Assembly: GCF_963667045.1 (NCBI RefSeq)
Contig: NZ_OY762934.1
Coordinates: 1,543,501-1,607,500, forward strand
Source: an uncultured Cohaesibacter sp.
Lineage (GTDB): Bacteria; Pseudomonadota; Alphaproteobacteria; Rhizobiales; Cohaesibacteraceae
Direction of reading: 5' to 3'
Length of the DNA stretch: 64,000 nucleotides
The notes beneath the pieces are model-generated. The model saw only the letters and a program-made list of their open reading frames with translations, was not told the origin of the DNA and did no database searches. Of this stretch, positions 9,055 to 17,299 are shown in pieces (position 1 is the first letter of the stretch; each line of letters opens with the position of its first letter). The translations under genes and the position numbers were made by a program.

Positions 9055-9696
9055 CTGGGCAGAATTCGTCGATGGTGCCGGAGCAGGCTGAGCCGGAGCA
9101 GCCATTGGGCCGTTCATGAAGCGCGGGCCGAACCCCGGACCATATCCCATGCCACGACGCGGGCCGTCGTTCTGATCAAGCTTGCCGTCGCCATTGCGGT
9201 CCATGAAGGCAAATATGGCATCGGCGTGGCTCTTCAGCTCTTCCGGCGTGATCTTGCCGCTGGCGTCGCTATCCAGACGCTGGAAGCCGCGGACCATGCG
9301 GTTCTGGGTCATCTTCAGCCATTCATTCTTGAATTCCTCAAGAGAAATGGCGTGATCGCCGTCCTTGTCATTTTCGGTGACTTTCGCTGCGAAACCAGTG
9401 TCGACTTCTTCCCTGGTCAGGACGCCATCCTTGTTGGCATCAAACTGCTGCAGCATCATGGCGCCACCAAAGGCTGGCCCTGCTGCACGGTAGTAGCCGC
9501 CAGGGCCCATCATGCCACCGCGCATGCCGCCACGCATACCACCACGACGGCCCATCCAGGTGCCGTCCTGCTGGTTGTTCCAGCCATAACCACCATAGCC
9601 CCAGCCACCGGCAGAAGCCGAGTTCAGCGTAATGGACGCTGCCGATACGCCAGCGACCAATGCGATTGCGAGTGCAATTTTCGATGCGGTTTTCAT
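9052..9696 (-). CDS. Secreted EF-hand calcium-binding protein 1
   Basis: The 214-residue protein has a Sec signal peptide (about 1-29, ending ASA), a Gly/Arg/Met-rich linker (about 30-68), and four EF-hand loops at 86-97, 110-121, 142-153 and 166-177. Most Ca2+-ligand positions (1, 3, 5, 12) are intact. The third loop has Gly at position 6 shifted (DSDASGKITPEE), and the fourth ends in Asp. The tail is Pro/Ala-rich. It should be a periplasmic or secreted Ca2+ buffer or sensor. A paralogue lies just upstream at 10165, and both genes share promoter and leader motifs. The start follows AGAGGAAC. The role is inferred from the EF-hands only. Confidence 0.8.
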   Translation of the reverse strand: MKTASKIALAIALVAGVSAASITLNSASAGGWGYGGYGWNNQQDGTWMGRRGGMRGGMRGGMMGPGGYYRAAGPAFGGAMMLQQFDANKDGVLTREEVDTGFAAKVTENDKDGDHAISLEEFKNEWLKMTQNRMVRGFQRLDSDASGKITPEELKSHADAIFAFMDRNGDGKLDQNDGPRRGMGYGPGFGPRFMNGPMAAPAQPAPAPSTNSAQ

Positions 9697-9720
9697 CTCT
9701 TTGTTCCTCTAGCAAGCGTT

Positions 9721-9739
9721 AGCCAATTCCTCATTGGCT
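9721..9739 (-). promoter_or_regulatory. Leader palindrome of EF-hand gene 1
   Basis: AGCCAATTCCTCATTGGCT forms a 7-bp stem with a 5-base loop, 24 bases before the start codon. In the mRNA sense the loop contains GAGGA. An ATG inside it opens a 13-codon frame whose TGA overlaps the EF-hand ATG. The same palindrome is before the second EF-hand gene. Confidence 0.6.
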
Positions 9740-9913
9740 TCCAATTTCAATTTCCAGATCCCGGGCGGATCCGACCTCTTCGTCCTGCCCGTCCTGCGAC
9801 CGGGTAACCGGTATTTTGCCGGTTCGGTCGATGATCGTGTCATACCTCCAGAATAGTACAATTTTCGGGAGTTTCCGGAGAGTTTTGTCATCCTCTGTGT
9901 CAGCCATTTGCCC

Positions 9914-9933
9914 TGATACAGACGGTTACAATT
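9914..9933 (-). promoter_or_regulatory. Candidate OmpR-type operator upstream of EF-hand gene 1
   Basis: TGATACAGACGGTTACAATT matches 19 of 20 bases with a copy at 11300-11319, at nearly the same distance from the start codon (218 versus 227). It holds two TACA half-sites 10 bp apart, the spacing used by OmpR-family dimers. An OmpR-type regulator gene is close by. Binding is an inference. Confidence 0.5.
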
Positions 9934-9998
9934 CTGACCCGGTTATCCCCTGCACCTGCGTTACGATGCCTGCGCAACAACAAAAAGCCTTAAAGAAA

Positions 9999-10030
9999 AA
10001 ACCCCGCTGCCAGAAACTGACAACGGGGTT
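9999..10030 (-). terminator. Rho-independent terminator of EF-hand gene 2
   Basis: Read leftward, AACCCCG and CGGGGTT pair with inner TG/CA and CAG/CTG pairs around a short loop, followed by TTTTTC. It lies about 135 bases beyond the stop of the gene that ends at 10165. Confidence 0.75.
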
Positions 10031-10164
10031 ACGCGCTACATCTGCTTTATCTGATGCTTCTATCAAGCGCTTGTGGCGGGCCTTCCTTGCCGGTTACAGA
10101 CCCGCATCATCTTTGGGTCGCAGGCGCGCTGCTGACCGTTCATTTGCCTTTATAGCGGCAGGTG

Positions 10165-11073
10165 CTATTCCACCATGGCGATGGGCGGAAGGATAGGAGC
10201 TTCCGAGGACGCTGCATCAGGCGTCTGAGAGGCAACCGGTGCCGGGTTATCGGAGGACGGGGCCAACTGCGGCGCTGGCTGAACCGACCCCATTAGACCT
10301 TGTCCCATACCCTGACCCATGCCTTGCCCCATACCCGGGCCCATACCCGGGCGTGGCATCGGCTGGCCAAAATTGCCCTGCTGGAACTGGCCCTGAGGAT
10401 ACTGGCCCTGCTGGAACTGGCCCATCTGGAACTGGCCACCATGCGGCCCGCGCATCTTGCCACCCATAGGTCCCCCCTGAGGGCCGAACTGGGCACCAAA
10501 TTGTCGCCCCATCTGACCCTTTTGGAAGTGGCCACCCCGTGGACCACCGCCCCAACGGCCGTCACGCTGGCCCCAATTGCCCCGCGGGCCCTGTGCTTGA
10601 CGTGCCTGGCGGTCGGTGTTGTCGATCTTGCCGTCATTGTTGACATCAAGGCGATCGAACTGGGCAGTTGCCGGAGCGCTGAATTCTTCAAGGGTAACCT
10701 TGCCATCGCCATCGCGATCAAAGCGCTGGAATGCGCGAACCATCCGATCCTTGGTCATGGCCATCCACTCGGTCTTGAACTCCTCAAGGGATACGGCATT
10801 GTCGCTGTTGGTATCATTGTCTGTAAGTTTCTTGCCCAGACCGGCTGTCAGCTCTTCCTTGGTCAGGGTGCCGTCCTTGTCGGTGTCTAGCGCCTTCAGA
10901 TCGAGGAAGCCACGCGGGCCATCAAAGCGCTGCCCCTGAGCAGGCCCCATCCCGGTCCCCATTGCCGGGCCGTTGCCCCAGCCTCTGGCAGATGCGGTAT
11001 TGACACCCATTGCCATGGCGGAAGCGCCGCTGATCAGTGCGACAGTCAATGCGATTTTCGTCAGGTTTTTCAT
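10165..11073 (-). CDS. Secreted EF-hand calcium-binding protein 2 with Gly/Gln/Met-rich tail
   Basis: The 302-residue protein has a signal peptide (1-29), four EF-hand loops at 63-74, 87-98, 119-130 and 143-154, and a long low-complexity tail (about 156-270) rich in Gly, Gln, Met, Phe and Pro. The tail includes GMGPGMGQGMGQGMGQG. The core aligns with EF-hand protein 1: both have EEFKxEWxxMT and RMVRxFQR segments, so they are paralogues. The chosen ATG follows GAGAGGAAAAG; an upstream in-frame ATG in the leader would add 12 residues. It is divergent from the OmpR/kinase pair, whose sensor domain has a similar Gly/Met/Gln tract. Likely a periplasmic or extracellular Ca2+ protein controlled by that pair. 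Confidence 0.8.
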   Translation of the reverse strand: MKNLTKIALTVALISGASAMAMGVNTASARGWGNGPAMGTGMGPAQGQRFDGPRGFLDLKALDTDKDGTLTKEELTAGLGKKLTDNDTNSDNAVSLEEFKTEWMAMTKDRMVRAFQRFDRDGDGKVTLEEFSAPATAQFDRLDVNNDGKIDNTDRQARQAQGPRGNWGQRDGRWGGGPRGGHFQKGQMGRQFGAQFGPQGGPMGGKMRGPHGGQFQMGQFQQGQYPQGQFQQGNFGQPMPRPGMGPGMGQGMGQGMGQGLMGSVQPAPQLAPSSDNPAPVASQTPDAASSEAPILPPIAMVE

Positions 11074-11095
11074 TTTCTTTTCCTCTCGTCTCAGA

Positions 11096-11114
11096 GGCCA
11101 ATTCCTCATTGGCC
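11096..11114 (-). promoter_or_regulatory. Leader palindrome of EF-hand gene 2
   Basis: GGCCAATTCCTCATTGGCC, 22 bases before the start, is nearly identical to the element at 9721-9739. Here the internal ATG is in frame with the EF-hand gene. Confidence 0.6.
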
Positions 11115-11299
11115 ATCGAGCCTTGTTCGCTCTACAGTATCCATGAAGCCCTGTAGACTTCGCAGGGCCGGTTGCTCTTCGGGTCGGCGTTCCATGCTCT
11201 GGTTCATCGCCTGCCGATGACTTGAAGATAAGTCGAATCCGGCGCAGGTCCATCGTCGAATTCTGTCCGATTGTCTCTCTGTGTAACGGCTTCTCAGAT

Positions 11300-11319
11300 T
11301 GATACAAACGGTTACAATT
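11300..11319. promoter_or_regulatory. Candidate OmpR-type operator between EF-hand gene 2 and the two-component operon
   Basis: TGATACAAACGGTTACAATT, with TACA half-sites 10 bp apart, lies 227 bases from the EF-hand start and about 180 bases before the response regulator start on the other strand. It could serve both directions and allow autoregulation. Inferred from conservation with 9914-9933. Confidence 0.5.
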
Positions 11320-11496
11320 TCCTTCGTTAGTGCTTGAAAAAACACGTATATTTTTCTGGACAGCAACATATTTCCTGTTATCTGATAATTGATATAGGAT
11401 GGCGGCACGACGATATGTCGAAGGAGATGAGCCCCAACCGGGCAGAGGCCCCCGCGATGCGCAGCAGGGAGCAAAAAGGCAACGGAGATTTCAGCC

Positions 11497-12264
11497 ATGG
11501 AACAATCTGCACATATTCTGGTGGTGGATGATCATCGTGACATTCGCGAGCTGTTATCGAAGTATCTCTCGAAGAATGGCTTCCGGGTGAGCGATGCGGA
11601 CGGCGGCGTGAAAATGCGCCAGATCCTGAAGACGGCAGCAATCGATCTGATCGTACTGGACGTGATGATGCCCGGCGAAGATGGCCTCACCCTTTGCCGC
11701 TACGTGCGCGAGAACGAGAATATCCCGGTCATCCTGCTGACGGCGCTGGGCGAGGAAACCGATCGCATCATCGGTCTGGAGATCGGGGCGGATGACTATC
11801 TGACCAAGCCGTTCAATCCGCGCGAGCTTCTGGCTCGCATCAAGTCGGTGCTGCGGCGTAGCCAGTCGATGCCACGCGATGCCGAAAAGCCGAACGAACC
11901 CGAAGTGCTGACCTTTGACGACTGGACCCTCTATGTGCATCAGCGCGAACTGGTCAGCCCCGATGGGGTCACCGTGCCGTTGAGTGCCGCCGACTATCGG
12001 CTGCTGGTCACCTTCCTCAAGCGCCCTACCATGGTGCTGTCGCGCGACCAGTTGCTGGATCTGACATCCGGCCGCACGGCCCAGATCTTCGACCGCTCCA
12101 TCGATAATCAGGTCTCCCGCCTGCGCAAGAAGATCGAGGAGGATCCGAAGAATCCCCGCATGATCAAGACCGTCCGCGGTGGAGGCTATGTCTTCACAGC
12201 CAAGGTGACCGGCAAGGTCGACGACGCGACTTTTGATGACGTCGACGAGGAGAACGATATTTGA
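11497..12264 (+). CDS. OmpR-family response regulator
   Basis: The 255-residue protein has a receiver domain (1-125) with the acidic pair at 11-12, phospho-acceptor Asp55 in LIVLDVMMPG, and the TKPF Lys. A winged-helix DNA-binding domain (about 140-240) ends in the usual NPRMIKTVRGGGYVF. The last 20 residues are acidic. All residues needed for phosphorylation are present. The stop overlaps the start of the kinase gene, so the two are made together. Given the shared 20-bp motif in front of both EF-hand genes, these are its most probable targets. Confidence 0.9.
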   Translation: MEQSAHILVVDDHRDIRELLSKYLSKNGFRVSDADGGVKMRQILKTAAIDLIVLDVMMPGEDGLTLCRYVRENENIPVILLTALGEETDRIIGLEIGADDYLTKPFNPRELLARIKSVLRRSQSMPRDAEKPNEPEVLTFDDWTLYVHQRELVSPDGVTVPLSAADYRLLVTFLKRPTMVLSRDQLLDLTSGRTAQIFDRSIDNQVSRLRKKIEEDPKNPRMIKTVRGGGYVFTAKVTGKVDDATFDDVDEENDI

Positions 12265-13937
12265 CCCGCTCCGCGTCTCAGGAAGCCATGCCGAAGACCA
12301 ACGCCCCGCGCAGGCTCCGTTTCACGCTCTGGCCCCGTTCGCTTGCGGGACAGCTGATCGCTGCCCTGATGCTTGCACTGGTGGCAGCGCAGATCATCTC
12401 GATCATCATGTTCGCCTTCGAGCGCAAAAGCATCACATTGTCGGCGACCCGCGGCCAGATCCTTGATCGAACCGCCTCGGTGGTGCGGGTGCTCAATCAG
12501 ACAGACATGGCTCTGCACGGACGCTTCCTCAAGGCGGCAGAAGGACAGGGCATCCGGTTTGATCTGGAAGCGTCCACCGATCTGACCGTCCCTGCGGAGG
12601 GCAGCGTCGAGGCAGGCCTTGCCCGTCGGCTGGAGCGGCGCGCCGGTCTTGCGGACAATACGGTGCGCTTCAGCAAGCTGCCGGATGATCCTTTCCTGCT
12701 GTCTCAGCCCAGACCTGCCCCAGAAGATGACATGGCCAGCATGATGGCTCCGCCACAGCCCTCTCCCGCTTCCAATGGCCGCTTTCGCAACGGCCCGGGT
12801 AATGGTTTGGGCCAGGGTCTGGGGCCGAATATGGGGCAGGGAGCAGGTCAAGGAAAGGGTCCAGGCTTGGGAATGGGCCCGGGCTTGGGAATGGGCATGC
12901 GCAACGGGCAACCGATGGATGGTGTCGGACAGAGCCGTCGCGGCAACTGGGCCGATGGCAGACGCCAATGGCGGCGCTTTGCAGACCATAGTCCGGTCTG
13001 GGCGCAGGACATGAAAATCGCTGTGCCACTGGATAGTGGCCAATGGCTGATTGTGCAATCGGAAGTGCCAACGCCGCCGGCCAAATGGGGGCGACCGTTT
13101 CTGGTTTCCCTCATCGTGTCTGCGGTCCTGATCATTCTGGTGGTCGTCCTGATCGTGCGCAAGCTGACTGCCCCCTTGCGGGAGCTGGAAAGCGCCTCGC
13201 GCAAGCTTGGCCGTGGCGAGGCGCTTGCACCGCTCAGGGAGGAAGGGCCGACGGAGATCCGTAGCACCATCAGCGCCTTCAACGCCATGCAGGAACGACT
13301 GCTGCGCTTCGTGCAGGACCGCACGCGGATGCTGGCGGCTGTCAGTCATGACCTTCGGACGCCAATCACGACCCTGCGGCTCAGAACAGAGTTCATCGAC
13401 GACGACGAAATGCGCGAGAAGCTGCAAGCGACGCTTGAGGAAATGCAGGCAATGACCGACGCGGTTCTTGCCTTCGCCCGCGAGGACGCCAGCAAGGAAG
13501 AGACGCGGGACGTCAATCTGGCGGCACAGCTCTCCTCCATGGCAGAGGACTATCAGGAACTGGGGCGCAATGTCACATTCGATGGGCCGGACAACCTGAC
13601 TTTTGCCTGCCGGCAAGTCAGCCTCAAACGCGCATTGACCAACCTCACGGAAAATGCCTTGCGCTATGCTGGCAATGCCGACCTGTTCCTTAGAGCCACC
13701 CCGCGTCACATCGAGATCAGGATCTGCGACAATGGCCCGGGTATTCCGGATGAGAAGCTCGAGGAAGTATTTGTGCCCTTCTTCCGGGTGGAAGGATCGA
13801 GAAACCTTGAAACCGGCGGTGTCGGGCTTGGCCTTTCGATCACACGAACGATCATCCGCAGCCATGGCGGTGACGTGACACTTCAGAACCGGCCATCGGG
13901 CGGGCTGGTCGCCACCATTACCCTGCCGCGCAAATAG
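12261..13937 (+). CDS. Sensor histidine kinase with Gly/Met/Gln-rich periplasmic insert
   Basis: A 558-residue inner-membrane kinase: TM1 about 30-52, a large periplasmic domain (53-278), TM2 279-300, HAMP to about 352, HisKA with phospho-His363 in SHDLRTPITTL, then HATPase with N, G1 (DNGPGIP) and G2 (GGVGLGLSI) boxes. The periplasmic domain contains an unusual tract at about 172-224 made almost only of Gly, Met, Gln, Asn and Pro, resembling the tail of EF-hand protein 2. The TTG start at 12261 has AGGAG at good spacing and overlaps the regulator stop; an ATG at 12288 is the alternative. The signal may be Ca2+, another metal, or the EF-hand proteins themselves; this is not shown by sequence. 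Confidence 0.88.
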   Translation: MTRSASQEAMPKTNAPRRLRFTLWPRSLAGQLIAALMLALVAAQIISIIMFAFERKSITLSATRGQILDRTASVVRVLNQTDMALHGRFLKAAEGQGIRFDLEASTDLTVPAEGSVEAGLARRLERRAGLADNTVRFSKLPDDPFLLSQPRPAPEDDMASMMAPPQPSPASNGRFRNGPGNGLGQGLGPNMGQGAGQGKGPGLGMGPGLGMGMRNGQPMDGVGQSRRGNWADGRRQWRRFADHSPVWAQDMKIAVPLDSGQWLIVQSEVPTPPAKWGRPFLVSLIVSAVLIILVVVLIVRKLTAPLRELESASRKLGRGEALAPLREEGPTEIRSTISAFNAMQERLLRFVQDRTRMLAAVSHDLRTPITTLRLRTEFIDDDEMREKLQATLEEMQAMTDAVLAFAREDASKEETRDVNLAAQLSSMAEDYQELGRNVTFDGPDNLTFACRQVSLKRALTNLTENALRYAGNADLFLRATPRHIEIRICDNGPGIPDEKLEEVFVPFFRVEGSRNLETGGVGLGLSITRTIIRSHGGDVTLQNRPSGGLVATITLPRK

Positions 13938-14254
13938 CGAATGCCAACGTTTCGGGCAGGCGCATGATGCCCGCCTCCACTCCCCCAAAGCTGGTCTGTC
14001 CGGGCAGCCTTCCCTCCGGGTGCTCACGAAGCCCATGTCATGGGAGCGCACCGTTTCATACGTCTTTCGTCGTATAAGAATGGCTGTAAAAGCCGTCCGA
14101 CTGGATTTGTCATCATCTTGTCACCATATTTACTCCATAAACTTCGCGTGAACCAAACGACACAAATAATACCGGCTCCCGTTTCAGACAGAGCATGCAC
14201 GAAGCCTGCCTATCTGAAAGGGTTGACCCGCCGGAGCAAGAACAGGAAAATAAG
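13938..14254. other. Intergenic stretch before a GNAT gene
   Basis: No supported gene. AGGAAAATAAG just before 14255 is the ribosome-binding site of the next gene. The region turns AT-rich near 14100-14170, where a promoter is likely. Confidence 0.4.
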
Positions 14255-14773
14255 ATGACACTGTCATTCTCGCTGGCAAAACCAAGCCAGCTCCCCCATA
14301 TCCGCACGCTCTTCATCAAATCCATGGCCTATATCGGAGACCGCATGGGCATTGGCCAGTCGGCTGACGCCTTCTCCAACATGTCCGACTTCCAGAAGGC
14401 CGGGAACCTTTATGTTCTCGAAGCAGCGGGTGAAGTTCTGGCAGCTGCGGCCCTGCATGAAGAGAAAAACGGCCTTTACGTCGACTACCTCGCCGTTCAG
14501 AGAGAGCATCAGCATGAAGGGCTGGGCAAGCGCATGCTTGCCGAGCTGGAAATGCTGACCGAGTCCCGCGAGTTGCAGCATCTGCGCCTGCATACGCCTG
14601 AAGCGATGGACGAGCTCGTTGCCTATTACAATCGTCGTGGCTTTGCAGAAACCCATCGGGTTCTCCCTTCCCATGGACGGGATCAGCTGATGCGCGTCCA
14701 TTTCCGCAAGGAAATCACGCTCAACGATCAGGGTATGGATCTGGAATATGAACACGACCGTCAGCTCAGCTGA
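14255..14773 (+). CDS. GNAT family N-acetyltransferase
   Basis: The 172-residue protein has a GNAT fold. LYVDYLAVQREHQHEGLGKRMLAELE carries the acetyl-CoA pyrophosphate loop (Q/R-x-x-G-L-G), and AYYNRRGFAETHRV forms the closing helix and strand. The ATG at 14255 is preferred because AGGAAAA precedes it; the frame is open 60 bases further upstream. The C-terminal 20 residues are acidic. The substrate is unknown and no operon partner is present. Confidence 0.75.
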   Translation: MTLSFSLAKPSQLPHIRTLFIKSMAYIGDRMGIGQSADAFSNMSDFQKAGNLYVLEAAGEVLAAAALHEEKNGLYVDYLAVQREHQHEGLGKRMLAELEMLTESRELQHLRLHTPEAMDELVAYYNRRGFAETHRVLPSHGRDQLMRVHFRKEITLNDQGMDLEYEHDRQLS

Positions 14774-15114
14774 CGGTGCCCCTCGGGGCGCAAGTAGGCC
14801 ATCAGCGCCCGCCCCTCTCTCCCATTTTTCAAACCGGCACGATTTTCTGGCCCTGCGCATAGCGCATGGCTCGCGTTGTCGTTGCCGGAATTCTGCTCCC
14901 GGACACGCTACTTTCCGCTGATTTCTGCGATTTTTATTGATTCATTTCATATGCACATATACACTTGCGGAAAGTGTCGGGAGCAAGCCAGACTGTTTGC
15001 GCATAGAAGCTGTGAGCTAATCTGACTTGTCTTCACGCCTATTAGACAATAGTCAAATATCCTCCCCCGCAACGGACGCAAAGTCCGGTAACCTGTTCAC
15101 AGTCCAACAATGCC
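14774..15114. other. Intergenic region with an imperfect long inverted repeat
   Basis: No gene seen. It holds the inverted repeat described for 14895-14984, then an AT-rich segment that probably includes the SulP gene promoter. Confidence 0.4.
14895..14984. repeat. Imperfect inverted repeat with AT-rich centre
   Basis: The left arm (14895-14918) begins GCTCCCGGACAC and ends CTTTCCGC. The right arm (14967-14984) is GCGGAAAGTGTCGGGAGC. Apart from an extra G and a GCTAC insertion in the left arm, they are complementary, with about 48 AT-rich bases between. Confidence 0.75.
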
Positions 15115-16506
15115 ATGCGCCAGCCAAAGATTCTAACGACCATCAAAACCTATAACCGTGACCAGTTCTTCGCCGACTGCTTCGCGGGGATCACTGTCGC
15201 CATGGTGGCGATGCCACTCAGCCTTGCGATTGCAATCGCGTCGGGTGCGGATCCCGCAAAGGGTTTGATCACGGCGATCATTGGCGGCTTTTTCATTTCC
15301 CTGCTTGGCGGCAGCCGGGTGCAGATCGGCGGACCGACCGGTGCGTTCATCGTGGTGGTCTTCAACGTGATCGCGACCCACGGCTATGATGGGCTGGTGA
15401 TGGCCACCTTCATGGCAGGCATCATACTGGTGCTGGCGGGCTATTTCCGCGTCGGACGCCTGATTGCCTTCATTCCGGAAGCGGTAGTCAACGGCTTCAC
15501 CATCGGCATCGGTATCATCATCGCTTCCAGCCAGCTCAAGGATTTCATGGGGCTGCAGTTGGCGTCCGTCCCGGCAGACTTTGTTGAGAAAATCGCCGCC
15601 CTGTGGCACGCCCGTGACAGTTTCAATCTGGCCGCCTTTGGCGTCGCTGCCGTCACGCTGCTGCTGATCGTCGGCCTGCGCCGCGCCTTCCCGCGCTTTC
15701 CGGGGCTGATTGTCGCCGTGGCCTTGGGCTCATTGCTGATTGTCGGCATGAACCTGCAGGTGGACACGCTGTTTTCCCGCTTTGGTGCGTTGCCACAAAG
15801 CCTGCCAATGCCAAGTCTGCCCGAGCTGAGCTGGGCCCGCGTCATTGAACTTTTCCCTTCGGCTTTGATCATTGCCTTCCTTGCCGGGGTTGAATCCCTG
15901 CTTTCAGCCATGGTTGCCGACCGCATGATCGGCGGTCATCATCGCCCCAATGCAGAACTGACCGCTCAGGGTTTTGCCAACATCGCCTCTTCGCTGTTCA
16001 TGGGTCTGCCAGCCACGGGCGCCATTGCCCGCACGGCAACAAATATCAAGGCCGGTGGCCAGACGCCGGTTGCCGGTATCGTCCATGCCATTGTGGTGCT
16101 GCTGGTCATGCTGGTTGCAGCGCCGCTTGCCGGTCATCTGGCGATGCCCGCGCTTGCCGCTCTTCTGATGATCACGGCATGGAACATGAGCGAGCCACAC
16201 AAGTGGAAGAGCTATGCAGCAGGTCCGCGCGGTGACATGATCCTTCTGGCCATCACGCTGGTACTGACGGTGCTTGTGGATCTGACTGTTGCCATCGGCG
16301 TCGGCGTTTCTCTCGGCCTTGCCATGCGCTGGTGGGAACGCCGTTCGACAACCAGCGACTGGACGACCCCGGAGCGCTCATGGACGGCATCTGAAGAGGA
16401 AGCTCAGGCCATGGCCAATGACCTTGAGGCCATCGCTCAGGAGGTCGAGGGCATTGTTCCGGCGGTCAATGTTGCCCCGGTTGCGAACCAGCCAGACCCG
16501 GCTTGA
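15115..16506 (+). CDS. SulP-family inorganic anion transporter without STAS domain
   Basis: A 463-residue inner-membrane protein with the SulP signature near the start (DCFAGITVAMVAMPLSLAIAIASG) and the GGSRVQIGGPTGAFIVVV motif. Roughly 10-14 membrane segments follow, including FIPEAVVNGFTIGIGIII and a late FMGLPATGAIARTATNIKAGG. Members move sulfate, bicarbonate or dicarboxylates. The usual cytosolic STAS domain is missing: after the last membrane segment there are only about 60 acidic residues. Bicarbonate or sulfate is the likeliest cargo but cannot be settled. A weak ribosome-binding site makes the start somewhat uncertain. Confidence 0.85.
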   Translation: MRQPKILTTIKTYNRDQFFADCFAGITVAMVAMPLSLAIAIASGADPAKGLITAIIGGFFISLLGGSRVQIGGPTGAFIVVVFNVIATHGYDGLVMATFMAGIILVLAGYFRVGRLIAFIPEAVVNGFTIGIGIIIASSQLKDFMGLQLASVPADFVEKIAALWHARDSFNLAAFGVAAVTLLLIVGLRRAFPRFPGLIVAVALGSLLIVGMNLQVDTLFSRFGALPQSLPMPSLPELSWARVIELFPSALIIAFLAGVESLLSAMVADRMIGGHHRPNAELTAQGFANIASSLFMGLPATGAIARTATNIKAGGQTPVAGIVHAIVVLLVMLVAAPLAGHLAMPALAALLMITAWNMSEPHKWKSYAAGPRGDMILLAITLVLTVLVDLTVAIGVGVSLGLAMRWWERRSTTSDWTTPERSWTASEEEAQAMANDLEAIAQEVEGIVPAVNVAPVANQPDPA

Positions 16507-16708
16507 GGCCAATCGCGCCCTGTCGCGCTCACCCATCGCATTGCCGATGAGGGCTCCATGCCCTCATCCCTTCAAGCATTGGCGTCCGGATCACCTTCAG
16601 CCTTGGCCATATGAACCGATCCGCCTGTCAGGCCCGTTCGGGATTGACAATTTCTGTGCACTTTGAGACAAAACACTATAGTGTTCCTCGCACAGATACG
16701 GCCTGACC

Positions 16709-17299
16709 ATGCCCTTTTCCCGTCTACCCCGTCTCATCCTGACCGGCCCGGAAAGCACGGGCAAGTCCGCCCTCGCCCGTTCCCTTTCAGATTATCTTGA
16801 TGGCATTCTGGTACAGGAATATCTGCGCGACTATTTCGAGGCGCAGGGGAGCCTGACGCTGGAAGACGCCATTCCCATTGCGCAGGGCCAGTGGGTGAAC
16901 GAGGAGCGCGGTGCCGAGGAGGCTGCGGCTCAGAACAAGATCCTGATCTGCGATACGGACCTGCTATCCTCCCTGGTTTATACCACGCATTACTACACCC
17001 ATGACATGAACTGCTCCACCTGGGCCCTTTGGGAGAAATGGGCCGAACGGCATAAACGGCGCCTTGCGGCAGCGCCCTTTTCGCCCCGTCTCTATATTCT
17101 GTGTGATGTGGATTGGCCCTGGGTGGATGACGGCCAGCGGGATGCGCCGGATCAACGACAGCAGTTTCTCAAGCGCTTTGAAGCGGAATTGCAGGCCATG
17201 GGCTGCGACTATATCACGGTCAGTGGCAGTCTGGACGAGCGCCTCAGCGCAGTACTCGCCCATCTGGTTCGCGATCACCTGCACAAGCAGAAGGGCTAG
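16709..17299 (+). CDS. AAA/NadR-kinase-like nucleoside kinase family ATPase
   Basis: This 196-residue protein starts with a P-loop, GPESTGKS at 13-20. It continues with LVQEYLRDYFE, ICDTDLLSS (Walker B-like) and a DVDWPWVDDGQRD segment. These match the nicotinamide-riboside kinase domain of NadR and related AAA_28 proteins, which phosphorylate NR to NMN in NAD salvage. The NadR adenylyltransferase and HTH domains are absent, so it is a stand-alone kinase domain. The kinase role is likely but not proven. Confidence 0.75.
   Translation: MPFSRLPRLILTGPESTGKSALARSLSDYLDGILVQEYLRDYFEAQGSLTLEDAIPIAQGQWVNEERGAEEAAAQNKILICDTDLLSSLVYTTHYYTHDMNCSTWALWEKWAERHKRRLAAAPFSPRLYILCDVDWPWVDDGQRDAPDQRQQFLKRFEAELQAMGCDYITVSGSLDERLSAVLAHLVRDHLHKQKG

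Noticed and set aside
12186-14051. 621-residue leftward frame opposite the sensor kinase
   Set aside because: Antisense of a confirmed kinase gene, with no domain pattern.
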